NCBI GenBank assembly: GCA_946405135.1
Contig: CAMJGD010000003.1
Location: 1 to 64,000 of the forward strand
Length of the DNA: 64,000 nucleotides
Source: an uncultured Clostridiaceae bacterium
GTDB lineage: Bacteria; Bacillota; Clostridia; Clostridiales; Clostridiaceae
Direction of reading: 5' to 3'
Part shown: one piece after another, positions 51,459 to 60,520 of the stretch
How positions within the stretch are numbered: the first letter of the stretch is position 1
How the letters are laid out: each line of letters begins with the position of its first letter
The notes under the pieces: generated by a model
Seen by the model: the letters and a program-made list of their open reading frames with translations, nothing else
What the model was told of the DNA's origin: nothing
The model's database searches: none
Position numbers and translations under genes: made by a program

Positions 51459-52838
51459 TTGAAGCTGGTTTTAATTTTAGCAATATTTATTTTTTCAGTA
51501 TATCTTTTCAATAAATGCTGTAATATCATAGACATTACACGAGTAAATATAATTTCTTTGCTATTCTATTCTATAACGGTACAATGTTTTTTAGGTGCCA
51601 GCTTAATATTTATGGGATATGACAGGCATTACCTTATAAGACTTGTAACTCAACCAACTACTATATTGAAAAGCTTTTTAATTGTATCCTATGTGCTAAT
51701 CAGCATTCCATTATTTATGTATATAATGAATAGATTACTGAAACAAGATACCAAAATGCTTTATAGCAGTTATTTAAAAAGTAATGTAGTAATAGATAAT
51801 AATAGAGAAGCTTTTATAATTTTATCTCTATTAACATTGTTGTGTGTTGCAGCATGTTCCTATGTTTTTATAAAAATAGGAAGAATACCTTTTTTTGATT
51901 TCTTTATGCATAAAGGAAATGAATTTTTCAGTATAGAAAGAATTAATATAAAATTTAAATTTAGCGGCAATCAGTACATAAGAAATCTTATAGGTCTTGT
52001 ATTAACACCATTTATATCCTATTGCAACTATGTATATGCAAAAAGTACTAAAGAAAAAAAGTGGATATTCTTATTTTTAATAAGCTTTTTATTTTCTATT
52101 TTTATAGTAACTTATGATTATGAAAAAGCTCCAATCTTATATTATCTAGGAGGATTTTTCTTAATTGAAATTATTCTAAAGGATGGAATAAAGGCTAAGA
52201 AACTTATATCATTTACTGCCCTTGTGGTTATAATGATAGTGCTTATGTATAAAGTTTTATCTCCAGCTAAAGGGCCTGTCAAAACCTTTAATTTTAGTAT
52301 ATATACTGGTCCTTTTGGAAGAATAGTGTATACTCAAGTAGCCGCGCTATTTTTACACATAGATGCATTCCCACTTTATGTACCCTTTTTGGAGGGGGCA
52401 AGCTTTCCACAGTGGATTGTAAATATTATTTTACCAGGTACTAAATATATAAGATCTGGCAGATATGTGATGCAGCTATTTAATCCTGTTGGAGTAGAAA
52501 AAGGTATAGCAGGGGTAATGAGTACTCTTTTCGTAGGAGAAGCTTATGCTAATTTCAGTATTTTAGGTGTAATACTGTCTACGTTATATGTAGCGTTACT
52601 TCTTAATACTATTTTTACGTTTTTCATAAGATCAAAAAAGAACCCTATAAATGTAGCTCTTTTTATAACTTTAACTATATCTATGCTAAAGACTATTCAG
52701 GGAGGATTTGTAGACTTTATATATAATCCTAGTGTCATATTTACTATAGGGGTTGCAGCTATGGCACAGATGTCTGTGATGATTTTGATTAAATTAAAGC
52801 GTAGATTTCTTCCAGCAGTGCAGAAAAAAACAAACTAA
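51459..52838 (+). CDS. Wzy-like oligosaccharide repeat polymerase
   Basis: 459 residues with about 10-12 hydrophobic segments. Position in the cluster and topology point to a polymerase that links repeat units outside the membrane. A conserved-looking loop FNFSIYTGPFGRIVYTQVAALF and FVGEAYANFSILGVI resembles the oligosaccharide repeat unit polymerase family. The start codon is TTG at 51459, with AGGAGGAG 7-8 bases upstream. Ligase-type proteins are an alternative, but the H-N loop motif of the 2.9 kb gene is not obvious here. Followed in 32 bp by a glycosyltransferase. Confidence 0.75.
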   Translation: MKLVLILAIFIFSVYLFNKCCNIIDITRVNIISLLFYSITVQCFLGASLIFMGYDRHYLIRLVTQPTTILKSFLIVSYVLISIPLFMYIMNRLLKQDTKMLYSSYLKSNVVIDNNREAFIILSLLTLLCVAACSYVFIKIGRIPFFDFFMHKGNEFFSIERINIKFKFSGNQYIRNLIGLVLTPFISYCNYVYAKSTKEKKWIFLFLISFLFSIFIVTYDYEKAPILYYLGGFFLIEIILKDGIKAKKLISFTALVVIMIVLMYKVLSPAKGPVKTFNFSIYTGPFGRIVYTQVAALFLHIDAFPLYVPFLEGASFPQWIVNIILPGTKYIRSGRYVMQLFNPVGVEKGIAGVMSTLFVGEAYANFSILGVILSTLYVALLLNTIFTFFIRSKKNPINVALFITLTISMLKTIQGGFVDFIYNPSVIFTIGVAAMAQMSVMILIKLKRRFLPAVQKKTN

Positions 52839-52869
52839 TGAACCTAGAAAAAATAAGGAGAATACAGTG

Positions 52870-53955
52870 ATGAAAATTTGTTTTCTTTCAGATGCCAATA
52901 GTGCTCATACAAAAAAGTGGTGCAAATATCTCACTGAAAAAGGCTGTGACATACATGTTATATCATTAAATCCTGGTGACATAGAGGGTGTAACAGTTCA
53001 TCATTTTGATGTAGATAGAGAAATGATGAATTCTGGGAATTCTATGGATAAATTCAGTTATATATTTAAAGCAAGAAAGATAAAGAGTATGGTAGAAGAG
53101 ATAAAACCTGACCTGCTTCATGCACATTATGCTACAAGTTATGGTCTTTTAGGAGCTTTTACTGGATATCACCCTTATGTTATATCTGTATGGGGAAGTG
53201 ACATATATGACTTTCCTAAGAAAAGCTTTATTCATAAGGCTTTAGTTAAGCATAATTTAAAAAAAGCAGATAGGGTACTGTCCACAAGTCATGCTATGGC
53301 TGAAGAGACAGCACTTTATACAGATAAACCAATAACCATCACACCTTTTGGGGTAGATACTAATATGTTTAAAAAATTATCACATTGTAAGAACTCAAAA
53401 GAATTTACTATAGGTATTGTAAAGTCTCTTGAAAAAAATTATGGTATAGATTATCTCATAAAAGCTTTTAATATAGTAAAGACAAACAATCCAGAAAAAA
53501 ACTTGAAGCTGGAGATAGCAGGTCAAGGCAGTGAAAAAGATAATCTAGAACAATTAGTAGATAACTTAGGATTAAGGGAGCAGGTTAAATTTTTAGGATT
53601 TTTAAAAGGAGAAGATATAGTTCGTACTTATAATAGGTTTGATATAGCTGTATTTCCCTCTATTATAGAAAGCTTTGGCGTATCTGCAGTAGAGGCTCAG
53701 GCCTGCGGGGTACCTGTAATTGTATCTGAGGCAGAAGGACTTTTAGAGTCTACAAAACCAGGTTTTAGCAGCTTAGTAGTAAAAAGACAAGATGAAAAAT
53801 CTTTAGCAGAAGCTATTCAAAAGCTTATGGATGATGAAAAGCTGCGAAATACTATGGGCACAAACGGTATGGAATATGTAAAAGAAAATTTTAGAATAGA
53901 GGATAATTTTGAGGCTATAATAAAAATATATGAATATATGTTGAAAAAAAATTAA
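52870..53955 (+). CDS. GT4-family glycosyltransferase
   Basis: 361 residues, GT-B fold. N-terminal KICFLSDANSAHTKKW, then HAHYATSYGLLGA, SVWGSD, ITPFGVDTNMF at the domain junction, and the donor-binding PSIIESFGVSAVEAQACGVPVI with the two Glu of E-x7-E. The GTG three bases earlier (52867) could also start; AAGGAG fits both. It probably extends the lipid-linked repeat unit on the cytoplasmic side. The donor sugar is not determined but could be the diacetamido-uronic acid made by wbpA/B/D. Confidence 0.87.
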   Translation: MKICFLSDANSAHTKKWCKYLTEKGCDIHVISLNPGDIEGVTVHHFDVDREMMNSGNSMDKFSYIFKARKIKSMVEEIKPDLLHAHYATSYGLLGAFTGYHPYVISVWGSDIYDFPKKSFIHKALVKHNLKKADRVLSTSHAMAEETALYTDKPITITPFGVDTNMFKKLSHCKNSKEFTIGIVKSLEKNYGIDYLIKAFNIVKTNNPEKNLKLEIAGQGSEKDNLEQLVDNLGLREQVKFLGFLKGEDIVRTYNRFDIAVFPSIIESFGVSAVEAQACGVPVIVSEAEGLLESTKPGFSSLVVKRQDEKSLAEAIQKLMDDEKLRNTMGTNGMEYVKENFRIEDNFEAIIKIYEYMLKKN

Positions 53956-54090
53956 TAATTTAGTTAAAATCTTTACTTAAAATAAATTGCATTATGGAAG
54001 CTATTTTCTTATAATAGATTTTAAGTACAAGCATTAAAGTTTTAAGAAGCAATAAATGCAGTGATATATTTTGTAAAATAGGGGGGCTTT

Positions 54091-54732
54091 ATGGATACAG
54101 AATTACAGGAACGTTATCAGATTCCATATGTAAGAAAAAAGTATATATCTAAAAGAATATTTGATATAGTATGTTCAAGCATTGGACTTGCAGTCTTGAG
54201 TCCTTTATTCTTAATTGTGGCTATTGCTATAAAATTAAACTCAAAAGGTCCTATTTTCTTTAAGCAGAAAAGAGTGGGACAATATGGAGAAACTTTTTAT
54301 ATATATAAATTTAGAACCATGGTAAATGATGCAGAAAAGTTAGGGAAACAGATAACTGTAGGTGGAGACAACAGAATAACCTCTGTAGGAAAGTTTTTGA
54401 GAAAATATAAGTTAGACGAGCTACCTCAGCTTATAAATGTGGTAAAAGGAGATATGAGCTTGGTAGGTCCTAGACCAGAGGTACCAAGGTATGTAAATTT
54501 ATATACAGATTCACAGAAAAAAGTTTTTGAGGTAAAACCAGGCATAACAGATATAGCATCTATTGAATATAGAAATGAAAATGATATTTTGCAGGGAGTA
54601 AAAAATCCCGAAGAGTATTACATAGATGTAATAATGCCTCATAAGCTTTCTTTAAATATGAAGTATATCGAGAATATAAGTGTATTAAGAGATATAAAGA
54701 TAATATTTCAAACTATAGTAAAGTGTTTATAA
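54091..54732 (+). CDS. PglC-like initiating phosphoglycosyltransferase
   Basis: Transfers sugar-1-phosphate from UDP-sugar to undecaprenyl phosphate, the first step of repeat-unit assembly. 213 residues: one N-terminal reentrant hydrophobic helix (about 25-50), then FFKQKRVGQYGETFYIYKFRTM, DELPQLINVVKGDMSLVGPRPE, VKPGITD. These are the core of the bacterial sugar transferase (monotopic PGT) family without the extra membrane helices of WbaP/WcaJ. GGGGGGC ribosome site. Last gene of the polysaccharide run, followed by a terminator. Confidence 0.92.
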   Translation: MDTELQERYQIPYVRKKYISKRIFDIVCSSIGLAVLSPLFLIVAIAIKLNSKGPIFFKQKRVGQYGETFYIYKFRTMVNDAEKLGKQITVGGDNRITSVGKFLRKYKLDELPQLINVVKGDMSLVGPRPEVPRYVNLYTDSQKKVFEVKPGITDIASIEYRNENDILQGVKNPEEYYIDVIMPHKLSLNMKYIENISVLRDIKIIFQTIVKCL

Positions 54733-54740
54733 TATAGTTA

Positions 54741-54783
54741 AAAAAATTCTCTAAGGGCCCTAAGCTCTTAGAGAATTTTTTTT
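54741..54783. terminator. Bidirectional terminator
   Basis: AAAAAATTCTCTAAGGG pairs with the CTCTTAGAGAATTTTTT arm over a GC-rich centre. It is shared by the PglC-like gene and the convergent cohesin gene, whose stop codon it abuts. Confidence 0.85.
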
Positions 54784-56410
54784 AGTTCAATACTTCAATA
54801 GCATCGATAGCTACAATTTTAGATCTTGATGCTGGATTAGATTTAGGTGAAACTTCAATCTTAACTTTATGAAATCCATTTGAAAGATTTCTTAATTCAA
54901 AAATATTGTTTCTGAATGTATCTTTAGAAGAATAATTATCCACCTCATATACTTTACCATCTACAGTTATTTTAGCATAATTTCTATAAATACCTGTGCA
55001 AGTTATGAATTTAAATCCAGTTCCAACAAAGGAAAACTCAGCGTAATCGCCTATAGTTGATGAATAGATGTAAGTTCCGCTAAGATTTTTAGATGAATCA
55101 CTTACTCTCCAATCCCCTACAAACTTAATTCCTGTAGAGTATTGTCCATGAACTCCAGGTCTTAGCACAGTTAAATCATATGAATTACTATTTCCAAGTA
55201 TTTCAATAGCATCAAGTGCCACAATTTTAGATCTTGACTCAGAATTAGCTCTAGATGAAACTTCTATGGTAACATTGTGTACACCATAAGGAAGACCTCT
55301 TAAATCAAAAACTTGATTTTTGAAAATGTCTTTGCTTGAATAGGTGTCAACATCATATACTTTTCCATCTACAGTAATCTTAGCAAAGGATCTATAAATT
55401 CCTGTGCTGCTGATAAATTTAAATCCAGTTCCTTCAAAGGAGAATTTTACTGAATCTCCTGGGTTTGAAGAGAATACCATAGAACTACCGCTGCTCCTCG
55501 AAGAACTTGATTCTTTCCAATTTCCTGAATAAACCAATTCCTTTGCATTTTCTTCATAAATTCCAGGTTTAAGTATAGAAGAAACCTTAGGAGGATTGTT
55601 CAATACTTCAATAGAGTCTATAGCTACTATTTTTGACCTGGAATCTGGATTGGTTTTAGAAGAAACTTCAATCTTAACCTTATGAATTCCTTGTGGAAGA
55701 TCTGTAAGTTCAAAGATATTATTTCTAAATATATCTTTTGAAGAGTAGTTATCAGCATAATATACTTTACCGTCTACAGTTATTTTAGCATAAGCTCTAT
55801 AAACCCCTGTGCAGGTTATGAATTTAAATCCAGTCCCAGCAAAGGAAAACTCAGCGTAATCACCTATAGTTGATGAATAGATATAAGTTCCGCTAAGGTT
55901 TTTAGATGAATCACTTACTCTCCAATCTCCAACAAATTTGATTCCTGTGGAGTATTGTCCATGAACTCCAGGCTTCAACACAGTTAAGTCCTGTGTACTA
56001 TCCTTTCCAAGTATTTCAATGGCATCAAGTGCAACAATTTTAGATCTTGACTCAGAATTAGCTCTAGATGAAACTTCTATGGTAACATTGTGTACACCAT
56101 AAGGAAGACCTCTTAAATCAAAAACTTGATTTTTGAAAATGTCTTTGCTTGAATAGGTGTCAACCTCATATACCTTTCCATCTACAGTAATTTTGGCAAA
56201 GGATCTATAAATTCCTGTACTGCTGATAAACTTAAATCCAGTTCCTTCAAAAGAGAATCTAACTGAATCTCCTGGGTTTGAAGAGAATACCATAGAACCA
56301 CCGCTGCTTCTTGAAGAACTTGACTGTCTCCAATTTCCTGAATATAATAAACCTTTTGCATTTTCTTCATAAATTCCAGGTTTAAGTACAACCATGTTAA
56401 GATGATTATC
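54782..56410 (-). repeat. 813-bp tandem duplication inside the cohesin gene
   Basis: Repeats 2+3 and 4+5 of the protein are near-identical copies with period 813 bp. The same conserved CTACAG position occurs at 54961 and 55774, and at 55369 and 56182. Single repeats are about 402-408 bp. Repeat 1 is the most divergent, so the order is A-B-C-B'-C'. Confidence 0.85.
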
Positions 56411-57310
56411 TAATACTTCAATAGCATCAATGGCTACGATTTTTGACCTAGACTCTGGGTTAGTCTGAGAAGAAACTTCAATCTTAACTTTATGAACTCC
56501 ATAATTAAGGTTATCTACTTGAAAAACCTCGTTTTTAAACTTATCTTGAGAGGTATAATTGTCAACGTTATATACCTTTCCATCTACAGTAATCTTAGCA
56601 TAGGATCTGTAAATGCCTGTACAGGTTATAAATTTAAAACCTGTTCCCTCAAATGAAAATTCAGCATAGTCCCCTATACCTGAAGAAAATGCCATAGAGC
56701 CTCCACTGTTCTTTACAGAATCAGATGTGATCCAGTTTCCAACTAGTTTTAGATTTGGATCAGTTTCTTCATGCAGTCCTTTAGTTAGGTTTTTTCTTTC
56801 AGTGCCTATGTCAAAACTAGAGTCTTTTAAAGCATAGTTTATCTTTGAGACCGTATTATCTGCAAGTTTAACTTTAAAATTAGTGTTGTCCAACTTTAAA
56901 GTACCGCTTTTTAATGCTTGTACACTAATAGTAAATAAAGTACCATTATTAGAAATTGGGCTGCTACTACCTAAAAGAGTTGCAGCATAAGTATAGATAC
57001 CCTTACTAGCATCATTTTTTATAACTGCATTATATTCATTTCTATTGGAAAAAACTTCACCAGGTTTTGCAGAAATAATTTTTATAAGTTTAGGGTCATA
57101 ATTGAAAGTAAAATCAGCTCCAAAAAGATTACTTATATTTGATACATTTACCTTAATATCAAAGCTGTCTCCAGCACACACATTATTTATATTTTTGTCA
57201 AAGGATATTTCAGTCTCCTGTGCTTTTGCTATTATGGCTTTTGGAGCCAATATTAGAACAAAGAACCCTAACATAAATATTGGGAATTTTTTCATGATCT
57301 TACTAAACAC
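54782..57310 (-). CDS. Secreted cohesin protein with five carbohydrate-binding-like repeats
   Basis: 842 residues from GTG 57310, chosen because GAAGGAGGTGAT lies about 8 bases before it. Signal peptide (about 1-30), then a type I-like cohesin (about 34-170; NLFGADFTFNYDP, KPGEVF, and AATLLG). Five repeats of 134-136 residues follow (about 176-842). Each has GDYAEFSFEGTGFKF, AKITVDGKVY and SRSKIVA-DAIEVL, a beta-sandwich pattern seen in many secreted carbohydrate-binding modules. No catalytic domain, sortase motif or S-layer anchor was found. It should bind a dockerin through the cohesin and glycan or cell wall through the repeats. The dockerin protein is divergently transcribed next door. 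Confidence 0.88.
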   Translation of the reverse strand: MFSKIMKKFPIFMLGFFVLILAPKAIIAKAQETEISFDKNINNVCAGDSFDIKVNVSNISNLFGADFTFNYDPKLIKIISAKPGEVFSNRNEYNAVIKNDASKGIYTYAATLLGSSSPISNNGTLFTISVQALKSGTLKLDNTNFKVKLADNTVSKINYALKDSSFDIGTERKNLTKGLHEETDPNLKLVGNWITSDSVKNSGGSMAFSSGIGDYAEFSFEGTGFKFITCTGIYRSYAKITVDGKVYNVDNYTSQDKFKNEVFQVDNLNYGVHKVKIEVSSQTNPESRSKIVAIDAIEVLDNHLNMVVLKPGIYEENAKGLLYSGNWRQSSSSRSSGGSMVFSSNPGDSVRFSFEGTGFKFISSTGIYRSFAKITVDGKVYEVDTYSSKDIFKNQVFDLRGLPYGVHNVTIEVSSRANSESRSKIVALDAIEILGKDSTQDLTVLKPGVHGQYSTGIKFVGDWRVSDSSKNLSGTYIYSSTIGDYAEFSFAGTGFKFITCTGVYRAYAKITVDGKVYYADNYSSKDIFRNNIFELTDLPQGIHKVKIEVSSKTNPDSRSKIVAIDSIEVLNNPPKVSSILKPGIYEENAKELVYSGNWKESSSSRSSGSSMVFSSNPGDSVKFSFEGTGFKFISSTGIYRSFAKITVDGKVYDVDTYSSKDIFKNQVFDLRGLPYGVHNVTIEVSSRANSESRSKIVALDAIEILGNSNSYDLTVLRPGVHGQYSTGIKFVGDWRVSDSSKNLSGTYIYSSTIGDYAEFSFVGTGFKFITCTGIYRNYAKITVDGKVYEVDNYSSKDTFRNNIFELRNLSNGFHKVKIEVSPKSNPASRSKIVAIDAIEVLN

Positions 57311-57596
57311 TAATATATCACCTCCTTCATATAATAACATTCTACTATAAATTTGTAGAAAATTGAATGTAACTTTTAAAAAATTTTGTATTTACTTATT
57401 TACATAACCAACTATAGCATAATGTTACATTAAATTGAATTTTTTTATTAAATTCATATTATATGAATTTAGACAAAATTGTATAAATATAATATAAAAT
57501 ATAGTATAATTAAATAAAATGTAGTGGATAAAAGCAGATATCCCAAGTGTGAAATTTGGTTATATTTGCTATTAAAAAGTATCAGGAGGGGAAAAA
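57311..57596. other. Divergent control region of cohesin and dockerin genes
   Basis: 286 bp with very AT-rich flanks. TAGACA (about 57471) with a TATAAA-like hexamer 17 bp downstream may serve the dockerin gene. No repeat or operator is obvious. Shared control of the pair is plausible but not shown. Confidence 0.4.
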
Positions 57597-59027
57597 ATGT
57601 CACAGAAGAGAGGCAGTAATATAATATCAAAAATAGCAGCATTCGCCATAGTTTTTATACTGACAAGCTTTGTTAAGGTTGAAGCTGTGGAATTAGTGGG
57701 AGACATTAATGGTGATGGAAAGATAGACATAAGAGATTTGTCTATAATAGTATTAAACTATAATAGCAGTGATGGTAAGTGTGACTTAAATAAGGATGGA
57801 ATTGTGGACATATATGATTTGGTATTAGCATCTAGAAGCATAGATGCCTTTACTGTTTATGACAACAGAGGCAGCTTTTCAAAAGCATATTCTGGAGGAC
57901 AGATTAAGGATGCTATAGATTATGCTGCAAGGATAGGCGGCTCTGTATATAGCCAAAGTTCATTGGTGTGGGATAAATCTTACTACTATGTATATGATGG
58001 TGAAAGTTATATTTCAAAGCATAATACCATGTACGATGCAGTAAGTAAGGGCATGACAATGAAAAATGGGAAAGTATTTTCAAAGCAGGGTGTGCTTATA
58101 TTGGACAAGCGTAATAATTATAAAGCTATGGTAGGAGTTACTCAAGATGATTTGGATATAAGAACAGCACCTAGTGATAATAATAGAACAGGAATAGATG
58201 CACTGAATGATAGAATCATATATGTAGATGCCAGGATTAATGGAGTAAATAAATATAACAACTTTAAAGTGTTTTATAAAATAAGATATTATAATAATGA
58301 AAATAAACTGCTTCAAGGCTATGTTCCTACATATATAGACTTTATACAAGATGATATGAATGATTATGCCCTAGGGTATCTTTCTGAAAAGGAAGAATCT
58401 AATGGAGACCCAGGATGTATTTCTGATAATCCGCAGGATATAGGAGGATTATCTGTGGGAGCATGGCAGCTTTCAGCTAAAATGGGTTCTCTTGGAGGAT
58501 TTATTTCCTGGCTTGAAGGCAGGCAGCCTCAATTTTATAAGATACTAAATGATGCCTGGCAGAAAGACGGGGGAAAGCCTAAGGTATATGGAGATAACTT
58601 CAAGGCTGCATGGAAACAGGTAGCTAGAGATAACTTCGAAGAATTTTATAATATTCAAAAAGAATACACAAAGAAACAATTTTATGATCCTGTTATGAGA
58701 TTTCTAAAAGAGGATGGCTATGATGTTTCAGAACTTCTTCAATACAACTCTATAAGGAATATGTTTTGGTCTACAGGAGTTCAGCATGGGGCTACTGGTG
58801 CAAAAAGAATAGTAGAAGAGTGCAAAAGGTCAAATGAGACTCCAGGACAGTATATAAGCAGGGCAAAAAGGGATCCTATACAATTTATAGATGATATCTA
58901 TGAAAAGAGAACAGAAAAGATAAAAGCATCATCTAATGGACCTGACGTAATAAAAGCAGTGGTACAGAGATTTATTAGGGAAAGAATCGATTGTAAAAGA
59001 GCTTACAGTAGAGAAACCACATATTAA
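57597..59027 (+). CDS. Secreted dockerin protein with VgrG3-like/chitosanase-fold hydrolase domain
   Basis: 476 residues: signal peptide (about 1-30), N-terminal dockerin (about 35-82) with two calcium loops DINGDGKIDIRDL and DLNKDGIVDIYDL, a middle region with an SH3-like segment (about 180-250; LDIRTAP, GYVPTYIDF), and a C-terminal domain (about 260-470). In that domain KEESNGDPGCISDNPQDIGG, SVGAWQLSAKMGSLGGF and MFWSTGVQHG match the lysozyme/chitosanase (GH46-like) fold found at the end of VgrG3-type effectors. The Glu of EESNGDPG is the likely catalytic acid. Probably cleaves peptidoglycan or chitosan. AGGAGGGG ribosome site. It should dock to the adjacent cohesin protein. N-terminal placement of the dockerin is unusual. 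Confidence 0.85.
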   Translation: MSQKRGSNIISKIAAFAIVFILTSFVKVEAVELVGDINGDGKIDIRDLSIIVLNYNSSDGKCDLNKDGIVDIYDLVLASRSIDAFTVYDNRGSFSKAYSGGQIKDAIDYAARIGGSVYSQSSLVWDKSYYYVYDGESYISKHNTMYDAVSKGMTMKNGKVFSKQGVLILDKRNNYKAMVGVTQDDLDIRTAPSDNNRTGIDALNDRIIYVDARINGVNKYNNFKVFYKIRYYNNENKLLQGYVPTYIDFIQDDMNDYALGYLSEKEESNGDPGCISDNPQDIGGLSVGAWQLSAKMGSLGGFISWLEGRQPQFYKILNDAWQKDGGKPKVYGDNFKAAWKQVARDNFEEFYNIQKEYTKKQFYDPVMRFLKEDGYDVSELLQYNSIRNMFWSTGVQHGATGAKRIVEECKRSNETPGQYISRAKRDPIQFIDDIYEKRTEKIKASSNGPDVIKAVVQRFIRERIDCKRAYSRETTY

Positions 59028-59045
59028 ATAAAGTGAGGTAATCCT

Positions 59046-59663
59046 ATGAAAAAGATATTTGGAATAATTATAGCGGTAGTTTTAATTGTTACTGCAGGAA
59101 CTTTAGGATATAAAACTTTAAATAAAACTAAAACCCCTGCAGAAAAAAATCAAATGGTTTCTGATAGCCAAAAGTCTCAAGAAAAGAAAGATGAAGAAAC
59201 AAAAAGTGCAGAAGAAACGCCAAAGAGTAATGATACAAATAATGGCTCAAAAGAAAAATCTGATTTAGATGAAAAAAATAAAAAGATAGATGGAGCTAGT
59301 GCAAAAGATAACTTTGGCAGCGCAGAAGAGCTTATTACAAGCTATAAAGTGATTTTAGAGAGCTTAGTAAACAATAAGAATTCTGACATGAGACATTTAG
59401 AAGAGGTAGCTAATAAAGATACAGATTTTTATAAGCAGGCAAAAGATGAAATAGATAATTACAGAAAAAAAGGATATAAATTTTCTTCTATAGATTTTGA
59501 TATAAAAGATATAAAATATAATGAAACTGAAGGCTTATATGAAGCTAATGTAAAAGAATATAGAAATATAGAAGGAAATTCAAAAACAGAAGAAAGAAAT
59601 GGAGTATATAAAGTAAAAATAGATGGAGAAAGTCCTAGCATAATAAAATATCAAAATAAATAA
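59046..59663 (+). CDS. Membrane-anchored extracellular protein of unknown function
   Basis: 205 residues: TM anchor at about 4-22, a highly charged Lys/Glu/Ser linker (about 30-90), and a globular C-terminal domain (about 95-205) with FGSAEELITSYKVILE and alternating strand-like segments (FDIKDIKYNETEGLYEANV) that resembles NTF2/TcaA-type extracellular folds, though I cannot confirm a family. GTGAGGTAAT ribosome site. It starts 18 bp after the dockerin gene, so it is co-transcribed and may be the cell-surface partner or regulator of it. Followed by a terminator. Confidence 0.65.
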   Translation: MKKIFGIIIAVVLIVTAGTLGYKTLNKTKTPAEKNQMVSDSQKSQEKKDEETKSAEETPKSNDTNNGSKEKSDLDEKNKKIDGASAKDNFGSAEELITSYKVILESLVNNKNSDMRHLEEVANKDTDFYKQAKDEIDNYRKKGYKFSSIDFDIKDIKYNETEGLYEANVKEYRNIEGNSKTEERNGVYKVKIDGESPSIIKYQNK

Positions 59664-59685
59664 AAAGTTAATAGTTAAAATATAC

Positions 59686-59728
59686 ATAAAGCTTGTTCTT
59701 TAGTTATAGAACGAGCTTTATTTTTTTA
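59686..59728 (+). terminator. Terminator of the dockerin operon
   Basis: ATAAAGCTTGTTCT pairs with AGAACGAGCTTTAT with one G-T type mismatch, followed by a run of Ts. Confidence 0.85.
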
Positions 59729-59831
59729 TAAAATTTTAAAACTTTATGCTAATTGCATATTTAATTATAAATAAGCTTTTCTAAATTATAGGTTTTGTAG
59801 AATTATAAGTAAAAATAAAATAAAAAACAAG

Positions 59832-59859
59832 TTGTATCAGAACATATGTTTTGATACAA
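59832..59859. promoter_or_regulatory. 28-bp palindrome upstream of the sigma factor gene
   Basis: TTGTATCAGAACAT followed by ATGTTTTGATACAA. The halves are reverse complements with one mismatch and no loop, which looks like an operator for a dimeric repressor rather than a terminator. It lies about 95 bp before the sigma-factor start and its right half contains TTGATA, a possible -35. Confidence 0.45.
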
Positions 59860-59953
59860 TTAGACTATGTAAAAAATATACAAAAAAATATTGATTTTTA
59901 ATTCTAATATCATTGCTAGTGCAATGAATATACAAATTAAGAGGGGGATAGAA

Positions 59954-60520
59954 ATGAAAATTCAGGAGATGATAAAGCGGGCTAAACAAGGGGATAAGGA
60001 TGCTAAAGAAGAGATAATAAAGAAGTATATGCCTCTAGTTGTAAAAAACAGCTTCAATATATTTATATCAGGATATGACATGGAAGATTTAAGACAATTG
60101 GGATATATCTCTATATTAAAAGCTATAGATAAATTTGATTTAGATAAAAATAAGGATTTTACAGCCTATGTAAAGCAGAGCATAATAAAAAATTACTATA
60201 ATGAAATAAGGAAGAAAGCTAGGTTAGGCACAGAAGCAAGTCTTAATAAAACCACAGAAGAGGGCATAGAATTTGAGGATATGCTAGAAAGTGATTGTAA
60301 TATAGAAGAAGATTTTATATGTAAAGAAGATAAGATGAGACTTAAAGAAGCTTTAAAACATTTGGGCAGAGAAGAAATGGAGTTTATAAATATAATGTAT
60401 GGCAAGGGTTATGGAGGGCTTAAGGAGTATTCAAAGATTAAAGAGGTAAAATATGCAGAGTCTCTAAAGATGAGAGACAAAGTTTTGAAAAAGCTTAGAA
60501 TATATATGGAAGAAGAGTAA
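59954..60520 (+). CDS. Small sigma-70-family RNA polymerase sigma factor
   Basis: 188 residues from ATG 59954, preceded by GAGGGGGAT; an in-frame ATG 63 bp upstream lacks a site. It is a two-domain alternative sigma factor: region 2 (about 14-80; YMPLVVKNSF, DMEDLRQLGYISILKAIDKFD) and a region-4-like HTH (about 145-185; LKEYSKIKEVKYAESLKMRDKVLKKLR). The size and layout resemble stress or late-stage sigma factors and the TcdR/BotR group, but no toxin gene is near. No anti-sigma gene is adjacent. A palindrome at 59832 may control it. Its regulon could include the neighbouring surface genes; this is speculative. Confidence 0.82.
   Translation: MKIQEMIKRAKQGDKDAKEEIIKKYMPLVVKNSFNIFISGYDMEDLRQLGYISILKAIDKFDLDKNKDFTAYVKQSIIKNYYNEIRKKARLGTEASLNKTTEEGIEFEDMLESDCNIEEDFICKEDKMRLKEALKHLGREEMEFINIMYGKGYGGLKEYSKIKEVKYAESLKMRDKVLKKLRIYMEEE

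Noticed and set aside
54782..59027. Cellulosome cluster
   Set aside because: There is only one cohesin and one dockerin protein, and no cellulase, xylanase or CBM3 scaffold.
59954..60520. Toxin-regulating sigma factor of the TcdR/BotR group
   Set aside because: Size is compatible, but I see no toxin or bacteriocin genes near it and region 2 looks like a general small sigma factor. Group assignment is left open.
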